Shown one piece after another: positions 42,813 to 52,027 of a DNA stretch of 64,000 bases. This DNA comes from JAUNSR01 sp036655355 (lineage in GTDB: Bacteria; Bacteroidota; Bacteroidia; Bacteroidales; JAUNSR01): positions 62,001 through 126,000 of the forward strand of contig JAVVQG010000003.1 of the NCBI GenBank assembly GCA_036655355.1. The letters run 5' to 3'. Both the position numbers and the translations under genes were made by a program. Position 1 is the first letter of the stretch. Each line of letters begins with the position of its first letter. The notes below the pieces were generated by a model. That model did not search any database. It saw only the letters and a program-made list of their open reading frames with translations, and had not been told where the DNA came from.

Positions 42813-42945
42813 GTTTTAAACCTTAAATTTAGAAGCGTAAAATTGACAATAAACTATAAATCACTATTACTTCGTACCTTGGCGACGGAATTTCGGGCAA
42901 GATGACTTTTGATCCGTTAAAATTTAGAATTATAGCGGAATATGC

Positions 42946-42953
42946 TAAATTTG
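42946..42953 (+). promoter_or_regulatory. -7 box of parE
   Basis: TAAATTTG with TTTA at 42923-42926 as -33 (19 bp between). It lies inside the longest open frame, showing that parE begins downstream, at 42971 or 42980. Confidence 0.55.
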
Positions 42954-42979
42954 TGTGTTTAAGAAGCTATATGAGACCT

Positions 42980-44839
42980 ATGGAAGAGAATACGAACATA
43001 CAGAACGTGACGGAGTACGGCTCCGATACGATTCGCACACTTGATTGGAAGGAACATATCCGCCGCCGCCCCGGGATGTATATCGGAAAACTAGGCGACG
43101 GTACTCACGCGGAAGACGGGATCTATGTTCTTCTGAAAGAGGTTCTTGACAATGCCATTGACGAATATATGATGGGATTCGGCCGAAGCGTGGATGTGAC
43201 CATTAAAGAGGGAACTGTTACCGTACGCGACTATGGTCGCGGTATTCCGCTGGATAAAGTGAACGATGTGGCTTCCAAAATGAATACGGGTGCCAAATAC
43301 GACTCGAAGGCGTTCAAGAAGTCGGTGGGTCTGAATGGGGTCGGTATCAAAGCGGTGAATGCCCTTTCGACCGATTTCTTTATCGAAGCCTTCCGCGACG
43401 GAAAAGCCAAGGCGAGTGATTTCAGTTGTGGAGAGATACGCAGAGACGAACCGATAACGAACTCCGAAGAGTCGAACGGAACGATGGTTCGTTTTACGCC
43501 CGATGCCTCCATCTTCAAGGAGTACCTGTATCGCGACGAATACGTAGAGAACCTGCTCAAGAACTATACGTTCCTGAATTCGGGACTCGCAATCTATTAT
43601 AACGGGAAGAAATTCCTTTCGAAAAACGGATTGGTGGATCTTTTGAATGAGAACATCACTTCCGAACCGCTCTATCCGATCATCCATCTCAAGGGGGAGG
43701 ATATTGAAATCGTGATCACCCACAGCAACCAATACGGCGAGGAGTACTACTCGTTCGTGAACGGTCAGCATACCACGCAGGGAGGCACACACCTCTCGGC
43801 ATTCCGCGAGAACGTATCCAAAACGATCAAGGAGTTCTACAATAAGAACTTCGATTACGCCGATATCCGTAGCGGGATGGTGGCGGCAGTGAGCGTCAAG
43901 GTGGAAGAGCCGGTATTCGAATCGCAGACAAAAACCAAACTCGGATCGAAAGACATGTCGCCCGACGGTGTAAGTGTGAATAAATTTATCGGAGACTTTC
44001 TGAAAAAGGAACTCGATAACTACCTGCACAAACACAACGAAACGGCAGAGATCATGCTCAAGAAGATCCTTGAATCTGAAAAAGAGCGTAAAGCGATCGC
44101 CGGAGTAACCAAATTGGCACGCGAAAGAGCCAAGAAAGCCAACCTACACAACAAAAAACTACGCGATTGCCGGGTGCATTACAACGATGCCAAAGGGGAT
44201 AAACGGGAATATTCATCGTTATTCATCACCGAGGGGGATTCCGCTTCGGGATCGATCACGAAGAGTCGCGACGTAGAAACCCAGGCCGTTTTCAGTCTGC
44301 GCGGTAAGCCGCTCAACACCTTCGGTCTGACCCGTAAGGTCGTATATGAGAACGAGGAGTTCAACCTGCTTCAGGCCGCACTGAATATTGAGGAGGGAAT
44401 TGATAACCTACGCTATAACAAAGTGATTATCGCTACCGATGCCGACGTGGACGGGATGCACATCCGATTGCTGCTGATCACCTTCTTCCTGCAGTTCTTT
44501 CCGGATCTGATCAAAAAGGGACATGTATACATCCTGCAGACTCCGTTGTTTCGCGTACGCAATAAAAAAGACACCTATTATTGCTATTCGGAAGAGGAAC
44601 GCGTGGCAGCGATGAAGAAAGTGGGAGCCAATCCCGAGATCACCCGATTCAAAGGTCTGGGGGAGATTTCTCCGAACGAGTTCAAACATTTCATCGGCGC
44701 CGATATCCGACTGGATCCCGTTACGCTGAAAAAAGATATGCTTATCAAAGAGTTGCTTGAGTTCTACATGGGAAAGAACACCATGGAACGACAAAACTTT
44801 ATCATTGAAAATCTTGTTATAGAAGAAGATGTCGAATAA
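42980..44839 (+). CDS. parE: DNA topoisomerase IV subunit B
   Basis: ATPase subunit of topoisomerase IV, which decatenates daughter chromosomes. From ATG 42980 it is 619 residues (MEENTNIQNVTEYGSDTIRTLDWKEHIRRRPGMYIGKLGDG); ATG 42971 is an alternative, and the promoter at 42946 rules out 42902. GHKL (EVLDNAIDEYM, DYGRGIPLDKV, GLNGVGIKAVNALS) and TOPRIM motifs (EGDSASGS, DADVDGMHI) are present. ParE rather than GyrB by the IRTLDWKEHIRRRPGMYIGKLGDG start and by gyrB being elsewhere. It overlaps coaD by 11 bp. Confidence 0.95.
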   Translation: MEENTNIQNVTEYGSDTIRTLDWKEHIRRRPGMYIGKLGDGTHAEDGIYVLLKEVLDNAIDEYMMGFGRSVDVTIKEGTVTVRDYGRGIPLDKVNDVASKMNTGAKYDSKAFKKSVGLNGVGIKAVNALSTDFFIEAFRDGKAKASDFSCGEIRRDEPITNSEESNGTMVRFTPDASIFKEYLYRDEYVENLLKNYTFLNSGLAIYYNGKKFLSKNGLVDLLNENITSEPLYPIIHLKGEDIEIVITHSNQYGEEYYSFVNGQHTTQGGTHLSAFRENVSKTIKEFYNKNFDYADIRSGMVAAVSVKVEEPVFESQTKTKLGSKDMSPDGVSVNKFIGDFLKKELDNYLHKHNETAEIMLKKILESEKERKAIAGVTKLARERAKKANLHNKKLRDCRVHYNDAKGDKREYSSLFITEGDSASGSITKSRDVETQAVFSLRGKPLNTFGLTRKVVYENEEFNLLQAALNIEEGIDNLRYNKVIIATDADVDGMHIRLLLITFFLQFFPDLIKKGHVYILQTPLFRVRNKKDTYYCYSEEERVAAMKKVGANPEITRFKGLGEISPNEFKHFIGADIRLDPVTLKKDMLIKELLEFYMGKNTMERQNFIIENLVIEEDVE

Positions 44840-45314
44840 AAGAATCGCATTATTCCCCGGTACGTTTGATCCGTTCACAAACGGACACCAATCGATCGTG
44901 GAGCGCGCATTAAACCTTTTCGACGAGGTGATCATCGCCATCGGGGTCAACGAGTCGAAAAGAACATTTTTTACGCTGGAAGAGAGAATTGAAATGATCG
45001 GAAACCTGTATGCGGGAAATCCGAATGTGAGTGTGGGAGCGTATGATTACCTGACTGTCGACTATGCGCGGGAGAAGGGTGCAAAATACATTTTGCGCGG
45101 TATACGATCCGTCAACGACTATGAGTATGAGAAAACCATAGCCGACGTAAATCGGGCCATATCGGGCGTGGAAACCGTCATTCTCTTCACAGAACCGGAA
45201 CATACGCACATCAGTTCCACCATCGTACGTGAACTTATGAGATACAATAAAGATGTATCGGCTTTTGTTCCTGAAAAACTGCGCATGCATGAGATTCTGA
45301 ACAGACCGAAGTAA
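44829..45314 (+). CDS. coaD: Phosphopantetheine adenylyltransferase
   Basis: Fourth step of coenzyme A synthesis: transfers AMP from ATP to 4'-phosphopantetheine. The 161 residues start RIALFPGTFDPFTNGHQSIVERAL, containing the nucleotidyltransferase (T/H)xGH motif, and include the signature GAKYILRGIRSVNDYEYE and FTEPEHTHISSTIVRE. The start codon overlaps the parE stop by 11 bp, implying translational coupling. The S41 peptidase gene follows after 15 bp. Confidence 0.97.
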   Translation: MSNKRIALFPGTFDPFTNGHQSIVERALNLFDEVIIAIGVNESKRTFFTLEERIEMIGNLYAGNPNVSVGAYDYLTVDYAREKGAKYILRGIRSVNDYEYEKTIADVNRAISGVETVILFTEPEHTHISSTIVRELMRYNKDVSAFVPEKLRMHEILNRPK

Positions 45315-45329
45315 AACCAACCTATCTAA

Positions 45330-46916
45330 ATGAAAAAACTAATGTTATCACTCGCCGCGCTATTATGCTTGGCGGGTAGCGTCGGGGCTCAGAATGAATC
45401 TGCCGCTATGCGTAAACTGAACCTGGCCGCTTACGCGATCGACCGTTTTTATGTGGACACCGTGAATCAAGACAAACTCGCCGAAGATGCCATCGTAGGG
45501 ATGCTGAAGGAGTTAGACCCGCATTCAACCTACATGAATGCCGAGGAAGTAAAGGAGATGAACGAACCGCTTCAAGGAAACTTCGACGGGATCGGCGTTC
45601 AGTTCAACATGCTTAACGACACGTTGTTCATTATCAATACCGTAGCGGGGGGACCTTCCGAAAAAGTAGGCGTTCTGGCAGGCGACCGCATCATCGCAGT
45701 GAATGACACCGCCATCGCAGGGGTGAAAATGACTACGCCGGACATTATGAAACGGCTACGCGGCGCCAAAGGAACCGCAGTTAACATTAGTGTGCTTCGA
45801 CGCGGCGTGAAAGAGCCGATTCAGTTCCGCATCGTCCGCGATAAAATTCCGATCTATTCGATTGACGCAACCTACATGGCTGATGCCAAAACGGGATACA
45901 TCCGCGTGAGCCGTTTCGGAGCCACCACCTTCGAGGAGTTCGTGGCAGCCTTGGATACCTTGAAGAAAGAGGGGATGCAAAACCTGATCCTTGACCTGCA
46001 GGGGAATGGCGGCGGTTACCTCAACGCCGCAATCGATATGGCGAACGAGTTTCTCAATGCCAACGAACTGATCGTTTATACACAAGGCAGACAGTTCCCG
46101 CGTGAAGAGGCGATCTCGAACGACAAAGGGCGATTTAAAAGTGGAAAGTTGATTGTATTGGTCGACGAATCGAGTGCTTCGGCTAGTGAGATCGTATCGG
46201 GCGCGATTCAAGACTTGGATCGTGGCGTGATCATCGGAAGACGTACCTTCGGAAAAGGGTTGGTACAGCGTCCGATTCCGCTTCCGGACGGTTCGATGAT
46301 GAGACTGACCGTATCGCGTTACTATACACCTTCCGGAAGAAGTATCCAGAAACCTTACCAAGACGGCATCGAAAGCTACAACAAAGACTTGATCAACCGT
46401 TATAACAAAGGGGAACTCTCTTCGGCAGACAGCATCCATTTTCCGGATTCATTGAAATATAAAACGATTTTCAAGGGAAGAACGGTTTACGGAGGTGGAG
46501 GAATCATGCCAGATGTATTTATCCCAATTGATACGACTCGTTATACGGACGTTCACCGTGACATCGTAGCGAAAGGTGTATTGCTACAATACGTAATGAA
46601 TTATTTCGATGCGAACCAGAAATCGCTGAAACAGCAATATCCTGATTTCAAAAGCTTCGACAAAGGGTTCACCGTAACTCCGGAGATGATGTCGCAACTG
46701 CAGGCGGAAGCTGAAAAGGAGAAGGTAAAGATCGATCCGGAACAGTTCGAGAAGTCCGCTCCATTGATGGCGTTACAGATCAAGGCGCTCGTGGCGCGCG
46801 ACCTGTTTAACATGACCGACTACTTCAGGGTGATCAATGCCGACAACGATTCATACAAGAAAGCACTTGAGATCATTAATGAGAATAAACGTTATGATAA
46901 AATCCTGAACCCCTGA
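45330..46916 (+). CDS. S41-family C-terminal processing peptidase
   Basis: 528-residue exported serine protease (signal peptide MKKLMLSLAALLCLAGSVGAQ). A PDZ domain spans about residues 80-165 (FDGIGVQFNMLNDTLFIINTVAGGPSEKVGVLAGDRIIAVNDT). The catalytic Ser/Lys dyad lies in VDESSASASEIVSGAIQD and GRRTFGKGLVQ. A ~170-residue C-terminal helical tail follows. Family members trim C-termini of envelope proteins. Third gene of the parE-coaD run, ending at a strong terminator. Confidence 0.92.
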   Translation: MKKLMLSLAALLCLAGSVGAQNESAAMRKLNLAAYAIDRFYVDTVNQDKLAEDAIVGMLKELDPHSTYMNAEEVKEMNEPLQGNFDGIGVQFNMLNDTLFIINTVAGGPSEKVGVLAGDRIIAVNDTAIAGVKMTTPDIMKRLRGAKGTAVNISVLRRGVKEPIQFRIVRDKIPIYSIDATYMADAKTGYIRVSRFGATTFEEFVAALDTLKKEGMQNLILDLQGNGGGYLNAAIDMANEFLNANELIVYTQGRQFPREEAISNDKGRFKSGKLIVLVDESSASASEIVSGAIQDLDRGVIIGRRTFGKGLVQRPIPLPDGSMMRLTVSRYYTPSGRSIQKPYQDGIESYNKDLINRYNKGELSSADSIHFPDSLKYKTIFKGRTVYGGGGIMPDVFIPIDTTRYTDVHRDIVAKGVLLQYVMNYFDANQKSLKQQYPDFKSFDKGFTVTPEMMSQLQAEAEKEKVKIDPEQFEKSAPLMALQIKALVARDLFNMTDYFRVINADNDSYKKALEIINENKRYDKILNP

Positions 46917-46940
46917 TCATCCGAAGGGTTCAGAAAACGG

Positions 46941-46977
46941 AAAGACCGGATACAAATAAAAATTGTATCCGGTCTTT
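46941..46977. terminator. Terminator after the S41 peptidase gene
   Basis: Perfect 15-bp stem (46941-46955 with 46963-46977), loop ATAAAAA. T-run is weak; likely bidirectional with the convergent gene at 47002. Confidence 0.85.
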
Positions 46978-47001
46978 CTGTAATCCCATTACTTATATGC
47001 T

Positions 47002-47895
47002 TTATTTATAATAGGTGATTGTACGTTCCACCATACTGCCGGTTTCATCGTCATAGGGAAAAATCTTCACCGTCCAATTACCGGCGGAATCACATTTGAG
47101 AACGGTGCCGTCATCGAGTATATTCTGCGAATAGGGATCTTCACGCTCCTCATTCACCTTTCCGTCAACCGTAAAGATGGTTCGGATTCGTTTCCCGGAG
47201 CGATCGTACTGATGGAAATTGTGGAAATACTCCTTCCCATCTTCAAAAACCCCCTGCTCCTCCACCAATTTATCATCCGGATCGAGTACCATCGTATAGT
47301 TGACCGGACCCTCTTTGTATCGGAAGATACGGTTTCCTTTCTTGTCGTAAGCGCAACTGTCTGTTATTTCCTTCCGATTGCCCGCCGCATCGTAATGATA
47401 AATTGCGGTTTGGCGTCCCAGACTGTCATACTGCGGTATTTTACGGCCGATCAGTTTCCCTTGTGAATCATAAACCGAATACGCTTGCAGTTGCTTATTG
47501 TCCCGAAAAGCAGCCACCTCGTAACTCAACAGGTTATTGCGGGTATCGAAATGCCGCACTTCCGTGATCTGTGAATCCGCATTGCGTACGATGCGTTTGC
47601 GACGGATCTCTTGCAAATCATCCGAAAGATACTCCTCTTCAAGAACCAGCCCCTGCGGATCGTACTCAAAATAAGAATCCACATAATAACCGTCTCCTCC
47701 GTAATCAAGCGGAGCGGCTTCCATACGGACCACCTGATTTCCGCTTTTTTTATAGTTGTAAGAGCGGGTGGTGCAGGTATGTACTTTACCGGTGAGACTG
47801 TTCTTCTGTACATCCGAACGCATCACGGGAAAAGCGACAGTGGTGATTGCTAGAAACGAACCACACAGCACAAGGTTTAAAATAGATTGCTTCAT
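47002..47895 (-). CDS. Exported protein with YD/RHS-like repeats
   Basis: 297 residues with a signal peptide (MKQSILNLVLCGSFLAITTVAFPVM). The mature protein repeats short YD-like beta elements: YFEYDPQGLVLEEEY, SVYDSQGKLIGRK, PQYDSLGRQTAIYHYDAAGNRKE, CAYDKKGNRIFRYKEG, HQYDRSGKRIRTIF. Such repeats form beta-barrel or open-sheet surfaces in RHS/wall proteins; this protein has no toxin or RHS core. Function unknown, probably periplasmic or surface. Ends at a shared terminator; its upstream neighbour is the PAP2 gene on the same strand, 79 bp away. Confidence 0.75.
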   Translation of the reverse strand: MKQSILNLVLCGSFLAITTVAFPVMRSDVQKNSLTGKVHTCTTRSYNYKKSGNQVVRMEAAPLDYGGDGYYVDSYFEYDPQGLVLEEEYLSDDLQEIRRKRIVRNADSQITEVRHFDTRNNLLSYEVAAFRDNKQLQAYSVYDSQGKLIGRKIPQYDSLGRQTAIYHYDAAGNRKEITDSCAYDKKGNRIFRYKEGPVNYTMVLDPDDKLVEEQGVFEDGKEYFHNFHQYDRSGKRIRTIFTVDGKVNEEREDPYSQNILDDGTVLKCDSAGNWTVKIFPYDDETGSMVERTITYYK

Positions 47896-47974
47896 GAACG
47901 TAAGGAATAGGCTTTCTTAATAAAAGCTAAACAAATCATAAAGCAGAAAAGTTGCAGAAAATGAGAGAAGAATT

Positions 47975-48619
47975 TCAATAAGCCTTCAAAGCAACTCCAT
48001 AATTCTTATTTCGCGCTTTGCGGTGACGTGTCCACGCTTTTTGTGCCTCGTAACACCCCCAAGCGGTTGCGGCGCCCAATACGGCTCCTGCAAATACGTC
48101 CGAAGGATAATGCACTCCGAGTTGCATCCGAGAATACCCTACGGCCGAAGCCCACAGGTAAGCGGGAGCGATTACATACCATTTCGGGAAATTAAGCGAG
48201 AGTGTGGTAGCCAGCGCAAAAGCTCCCGCCGTATGATTGGAGGGGAAAGAGTAGCCCTCTTCACTAACGCGCGGAATGATATAACCGGGATATTTCTCAA
48301 AAGGACGATCCCTCTTCACAATCTCTTTCAACGTCATACTCAATGCATACGTTCCTACGATCGAAGCGGTTACGCCCAACGTCTTATCCAAATGGTCACG
48401 ATCCCGGGTAATCAGGTCATAGATACCCATGCCGACGGGAACGCCGACCAAAAAGAATACCTCCGAGTTAGACACGGCCTTGTTGAAATTTGTAAGAGCC
48501 CTGCCATCGGCCTTGTTCATGGCATGCAGCCATTTCACTTCGCGCGGCTGGGCGGAAAGAGAGGTTGCTACCGTCAACAGTAGGATTGCCGGCAACATGG
48601 AAATGCAATTGTTTTTCAT
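47975..48619 (-). CDS. PAP2-superfamily phosphatase
   Basis: 214 residues with a signal peptide or anchor (ISMLPAILLLTVATSLSAQ). Shows the three catalytic motifs: K-x6-RP (KEIVKRDRP), PSNHT (PSGH-type) and SRMQLGVHYPSD (SRx5Hx3D). Such enzymes dephosphorylate lipid pyrophosphates such as undecaprenyl-PP or lipid A/PG phosphates. Membrane segments occur around the motifs. Substrate not resolved by sequence. Confidence 0.88.
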   Translation of the reverse strand: MKNNCISMLPAILLLTVATSLSAQPREVKWLHAMNKADGRALTNFNKAVSNSEVFFLVGVPVGMGIYDLITRDRDHLDKTLGVTASIVGTYALSMTLKEIVKRDRPFEKYPGYIIPRVSEEGYSFPSNHTAGAFALATTLSLNFPKWYVIAPAYLWASAVGYSRMQLGVHYPSDVFAGAVLGAATAWGCYEAQKAWTRHRKARNKNYGVALKAY

Positions 48620-48667
48620 GCTATAATGATTTTTACGAGGTTCGTACCTTCTATTATCGAAATGCCT

Positions 48668-48716
48668 TGATCAAAAAGGAGGATTTCCCATCACGGAAAA
48701 TCCTCCTTTTTGATCA
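48668..48716 (-). terminator. Terminator after the M3 peptidase gene
   Basis: 21-bp near-perfect stem (48668-48688 with 48695-48716, one extra A). Lies 25 bp past the peptidase stop on the minus strand. Confidence 0.88.
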
Positions 48717-48740
48717 TCGCTTCCGGCGATATTCCAATGC

Positions 48741-50843
48741 TTAGTTCTTCAAACCGCGATTACGAAGCAATGCTTCCGGATTCGGCTCTGCGCCGCGGAA
48801 CTGCTGATAAAGCGTCATCGGCTCAACGCTACCCCCTTTTTCAAGGATATTGTCACGATATAGCTGCGCTGTTTCCTGATCGAAGATACCATTCTGTGCA
48901 AATGCATCGAATGCATCGGCATCCAACACTTCAGCCCATAGATAGCTGTAATATCCGGCAGAGTAACCTTCGCTTGAGAAGATGTGGCTGAAGAAAGGAC
49001 CGCGGTAACGGTAAGTGATCTCATCGATCAGACCGATTCTTTTCGTAACGCCGTTCTCGAATTCAGATGCGTTGAATCCTTCGATATTCGTATTTGTATG
49101 GAAATCCATGTCCAAGAGTGCGGCAGCAACCAACTCGGTTGTTGTGAAACCGGTATTGAAGTTACCCGCTTTCTCCATTTTTTCAATCAGAGCGTCTGGA
49201 ATTACTTCGCCCGTCTGGTAATGTTTCGCATACATTTTCAATACATCCGGATGCGTAGACCAGTGCTCCATGATTTGCGAAGGAAGCTCCACAAAGTCAC
49301 GCGCTACGGATGTACCGCTTACCGAAGGGTAAGTACAATTTGTCAACAAGCCGTGCAGACCGTGACCGAATTCATGAAACAACGTCTGTACCTCGTCGAT
49401 GTTCAGCAAAGAAGGCGTATCGCCTGTCGGTTTGGAGAAGTTACCAACGTTCACTACGATCGGACGGATATTCTCTCCGTTCTCGATGCTCTGATCGCGG
49501 TATGTATTCATCCAAGCTCCGGCTCTTTTTCCGGCGCGCGGGAAGTAATCCACATAGAACACGCCGATGTGAGAACCGTCTTTATCTTTCACTTCGAATG
49601 CTTTCACATCGTTGTTATAAACAGGCATGTTTTCAAGCTCCTCGAAAGAGATTCCCCAAAGTTTATTCGCGACCATGAAGGCACCTTCGCGAACCTGATC
49701 CACATTGAAGTAAGGTTTGATTTCAGACTCGTCTAGATCAAATTTCTCCTTACGTACTTTTTCAGTGTAATACCACCAGTCCCAAGCCGCAAGATTGAAT
49801 TTGCCACCCTCTTTGTTGATCAGTTTCTGCATATCGGCAGCTTCGGCTTTGGCAGCCGGAAGAGCCGCATCCCAGATCTTATTCAATAGTGCGTACACAT
49901 TCTCGGGAGTTTGTGCCATACGGTTATCCAACGCATATTCCGCAAATGAATTGTAACCCAAAAGGTTTGCTTTCTGCAGACGAAGTTTCAGGATCTGAGC
50001 GATCACCTCTTTGTTATCGTTTGCGTTGTTATTATCGCCGCGGTTTACATATCCCTTGTACATTTTCTCGCGCAATTCGCGGTTATTGGCATACTGAAGG
50101 AATGGAATCAGACTTGGTTTCTGCAGGGTAAATACCCATTTGCCTGAATCGCCTTTCGCGTTCGCCTCTTCGGCAGCAGCAGCAATCGCCCAGTCCGGCA
50201 AACCGGCTAGATCAGACTGATTGTCGATTACCAATTTGAAGCTGTTTGTTTCAGCCAAAACGTTGTCGCCGAATTTGATATAAGCCAATCCCAGCTCCTT
50301 ATTCAACGTTTTCAGAGTCTCCTTCTGTTCCGGATTCAAAAGAGCGCCCGAACGAACGAAATTCTTATAATATTTTTCCAACACCATCTCCTGCTCTTTT
50401 GTCAGTCCGGCGGTTGCTTTGTTATCATAAATCGTTTTGATGCGAGCGAATAGCTTATCATTAAGCATCATGTTGTCGCTGTGTTCCGACATCAAAGGAG
50501 CGATTTCTTTCTGAATATTATTCAACTCCTCATTTGTTTCAGCACTTGTCAGGTTGTAGAAAACACCGGCTACGCGATTCATCAGCTTTCCGCTGAATTC
50601 TAGAGCTGCCACCGTATTTTCAAAGGTAGGAGTCTCCGTATTATTCGCAATCGCCTCGATTTCGGCATTATGCTCTTTCATACCCTCCATGAAGGCAGGC
50701 ATATAATGCTCTGTTTTGATACTTTCGAACATAGGAACTCCGAAAGGTGCGGTAGAATCGGTAAAGAAAGGATTCGTTTCCGCCTTAGGTGCACACGATG
50801 TGATCATAGCTGCAACGCATGTGGTGAATAATAAATTCTTCAT
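48741..50843 (-). CDS. M3-family metallopeptidase lipoprotein (peptidyl-dipeptidase Dcp-like)
   Basis: 700 residues with a lipobox near residue 17 (VAAMITSC). The gluzincin site is LFHEFGHGLHGLL (HExxH) with a further acid downstream, and GYSAGYYSYLWAEVLDADAF is the Dcp/oligopeptidase-A signature. Removes dipeptides or cleaves short peptides. The lipoprotein anchor moves what is cytosolic in E. coli to the envelope, a known Bacteroidetes feature. Monocistronic, TATCTTTG promoter at 50869-50876. Confidence 0.92.
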   Translation of the reverse strand: MKNLLFTTCVAAMITSCAPKAETNPFFTDSTAPFGVPMFESIKTEHYMPAFMEGMKEHNAEIEAIANNTETPTFENTVAALEFSGKLMNRVAGVFYNLTSAETNEELNNIQKEIAPLMSEHSDNMMLNDKLFARIKTIYDNKATAGLTKEQEMVLEKYYKNFVRSGALLNPEQKETLKTLNKELGLAYIKFGDNVLAETNSFKLVIDNQSDLAGLPDWAIAAAAEEANAKGDSGKWVFTLQKPSLIPFLQYANNRELREKMYKGYVNRGDNNNANDNKEVIAQILKLRLQKANLLGYNSFAEYALDNRMAQTPENVYALLNKIWDAALPAAKAEAADMQKLINKEGGKFNLAAWDWWYYTEKVRKEKFDLDESEIKPYFNVDQVREGAFMVANKLWGISFEELENMPVYNNDVKAFEVKDKDGSHIGVFYVDYFPRAGKRAGAWMNTYRDQSIENGENIRPIVVNVGNFSKPTGDTPSLLNIDEVQTLFHEFGHGLHGLLTNCTYPSVSGTSVARDFVELPSQIMEHWSTHPDVLKMYAKHYQTGEVIPDALIEKMEKAGNFNTGFTTTELVAAALLDMDFHTNTNIEGFNASEFENGVTKRIGLIDEITYRYRGPFFSHIFSSEGYSAGYYSYLWAEVLDADAFDAFAQNGIFDQETAQLYRDNILEKGGSVEPMTLYQQFRGAEPNPEALLRNRGLKN

Positions 50844-50868
50844 TTATTAAAATTTTAAGTTTATGAAA

Positions 50869-50876
50869 CAAAGATA
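50869..50876 (-). promoter_or_regulatory. -7 box of the M3 peptidase gene
   Basis: Minus strand TATCTTTG (TAnnTTTG), 26 bp upstream of the ATG. Confidence 0.6.
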
Positions 50877-50930
50877 GGTGAAGTTGGCAATATGTCAACA
50901 AATAAGCAATAATATCATAAATCGGTTACG

Positions 50931-52025
50931 TTATTCCGGCAAATCAAGCGAGACTGTGACGGGATAATGGTCGGAATAGTTTACATGATGCACCTCTGCA
51001 TTGTAAGAATGAATGGAGGCGCTGTGAAAGATATGATCGATTCGGAATAGAAAATTATTCTCATGATAGGTGATGCCGAGACCGAATCCCGAATTGCGAT
51101 ACGCATCTTTCAGCGGTCCCCGTATCGTCTGATAACAGTAAGAAATAGGGGTATCGTTTAGATCGCCGCAAACAATCACCGGTGTCTTCACATTGGCAAT
51201 GATCCCTTTCAGTTTTTCGGCCTGCAGGGCACGGATACGGTATGCGGCCCCCAGTTTATGAATCAGTGTGGAGCGGATTTCGGGAATTTTATCCGTTTCA
51301 AAATTCTTAATCACCGAGTTATAGAATTTACGATCTTCAGGCGATAACTTATTCGACTCAAGGTGGTTGTTTATCACCGTGATCTTCTTTCCCTTCACGT
51401 TGACCTCGTACAGACATGAATTGTTGTAGATACTTTTGTATTCGATCGCTTTTGAACGGGTGATGGGATATTTGGAGAAGATAGCAAGTCCACTGTTGGT
51501 ATAATTGGCAGAAGCACTGCTAAAGTGATAATAAGGATAGCTGGAAAGCGCTTTTCGGATCTTTTTTTCCGACAAGGCTCCCTTTTCATTTACGAAAGTA
51601 TATTCTTGCAGACACACGATATCTGCATTCTGCTCTTGTATGAATTTGAGTACGTTATTGCTGTTTTCGCGGGTTCCGTGGTTATAACTTCCCATGCCGC
51701 AGGTATTATAGGTAAGCAGTTTCAATGAACCGGGTTGCTCATCACTCCGCATCATGTGATAGGGTATATAACGGGTCACGGGTTCCCAGCAGATCAGAAG
51801 AGCCGCAAGAGAGATCAGGGCATACACTTTCAATCGGAGTGCCCAATAGATTGTAAAACCCAAGAGGATCAGTAAGAAAAAAGGAAACAAAATCCCCAAG
51901 AACGAGGGATAGATGATGGAGTTGGGCGAAATGCGATCAGAATAAGCGGAAAGGATGAAGATTAGAATCACCACCACATTGATCGTTAGTACCAGACCAT
52001 CAAAAACTCTTCCGATTATATGCAT
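50931..52025 (-). CDS. Endonuclease/exonuclease/phosphatase-family membrane protein
   Basis: 364 residues. Three N-terminal membrane helices (first ~95 residues) precede an EEP domain: LLTYNTCGMG, VCLQEYTF (metal-binding Glu), HFSSASANYTNSGLAIFSKYPI, VINNHLES, VCGDLNDTP and the terminal catalytic YSDHYPV. Substrate is unknown; a nuclease, sphingomyelinase-like or phosphatase activity is possible. It starts 2 bp after the upstream rhomboid gene, third in a rhomboid-rhomboid-EEP operon. Confidence 0.85.
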   Translation of the reverse strand: MHIIGRVFDGLVLTINVVVILIFILSAYSDRISPNSIIYPSFLGILFPFFLLILLGFTIYWALRLKVYALISLAALLICWEPVTRYIPYHMMRSDEQPGSLKLLTYNTCGMGSYNHGTRENSNNVLKFIQEQNADIVCLQEYTFVNEKGALSEKKIRKALSSYPYYHFSSASANYTNSGLAIFSKYPITRSKAIEYKSIYNNSCLYEVNVKGKKITVINNHLESNKLSPEDRKFYNSVIKNFETDKIPEIRSTLIHKLGAAYRIRALQAEKLKGIIANVKTPVIVCGDLNDTPISYCYQTIRGPLKDAYRNSGFGLGITYHENNFLFRIDHIFHSASIHSYNAEVHHVNYSDHYPVTVSLDLPE

Positions 52026-52027
52026 TT

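Noticed and set aside
43091..44035. 314-codon minus-strand frame inside parE
   Set aside because: Antisense shadow of parE; no independent start signal or family resemblance.
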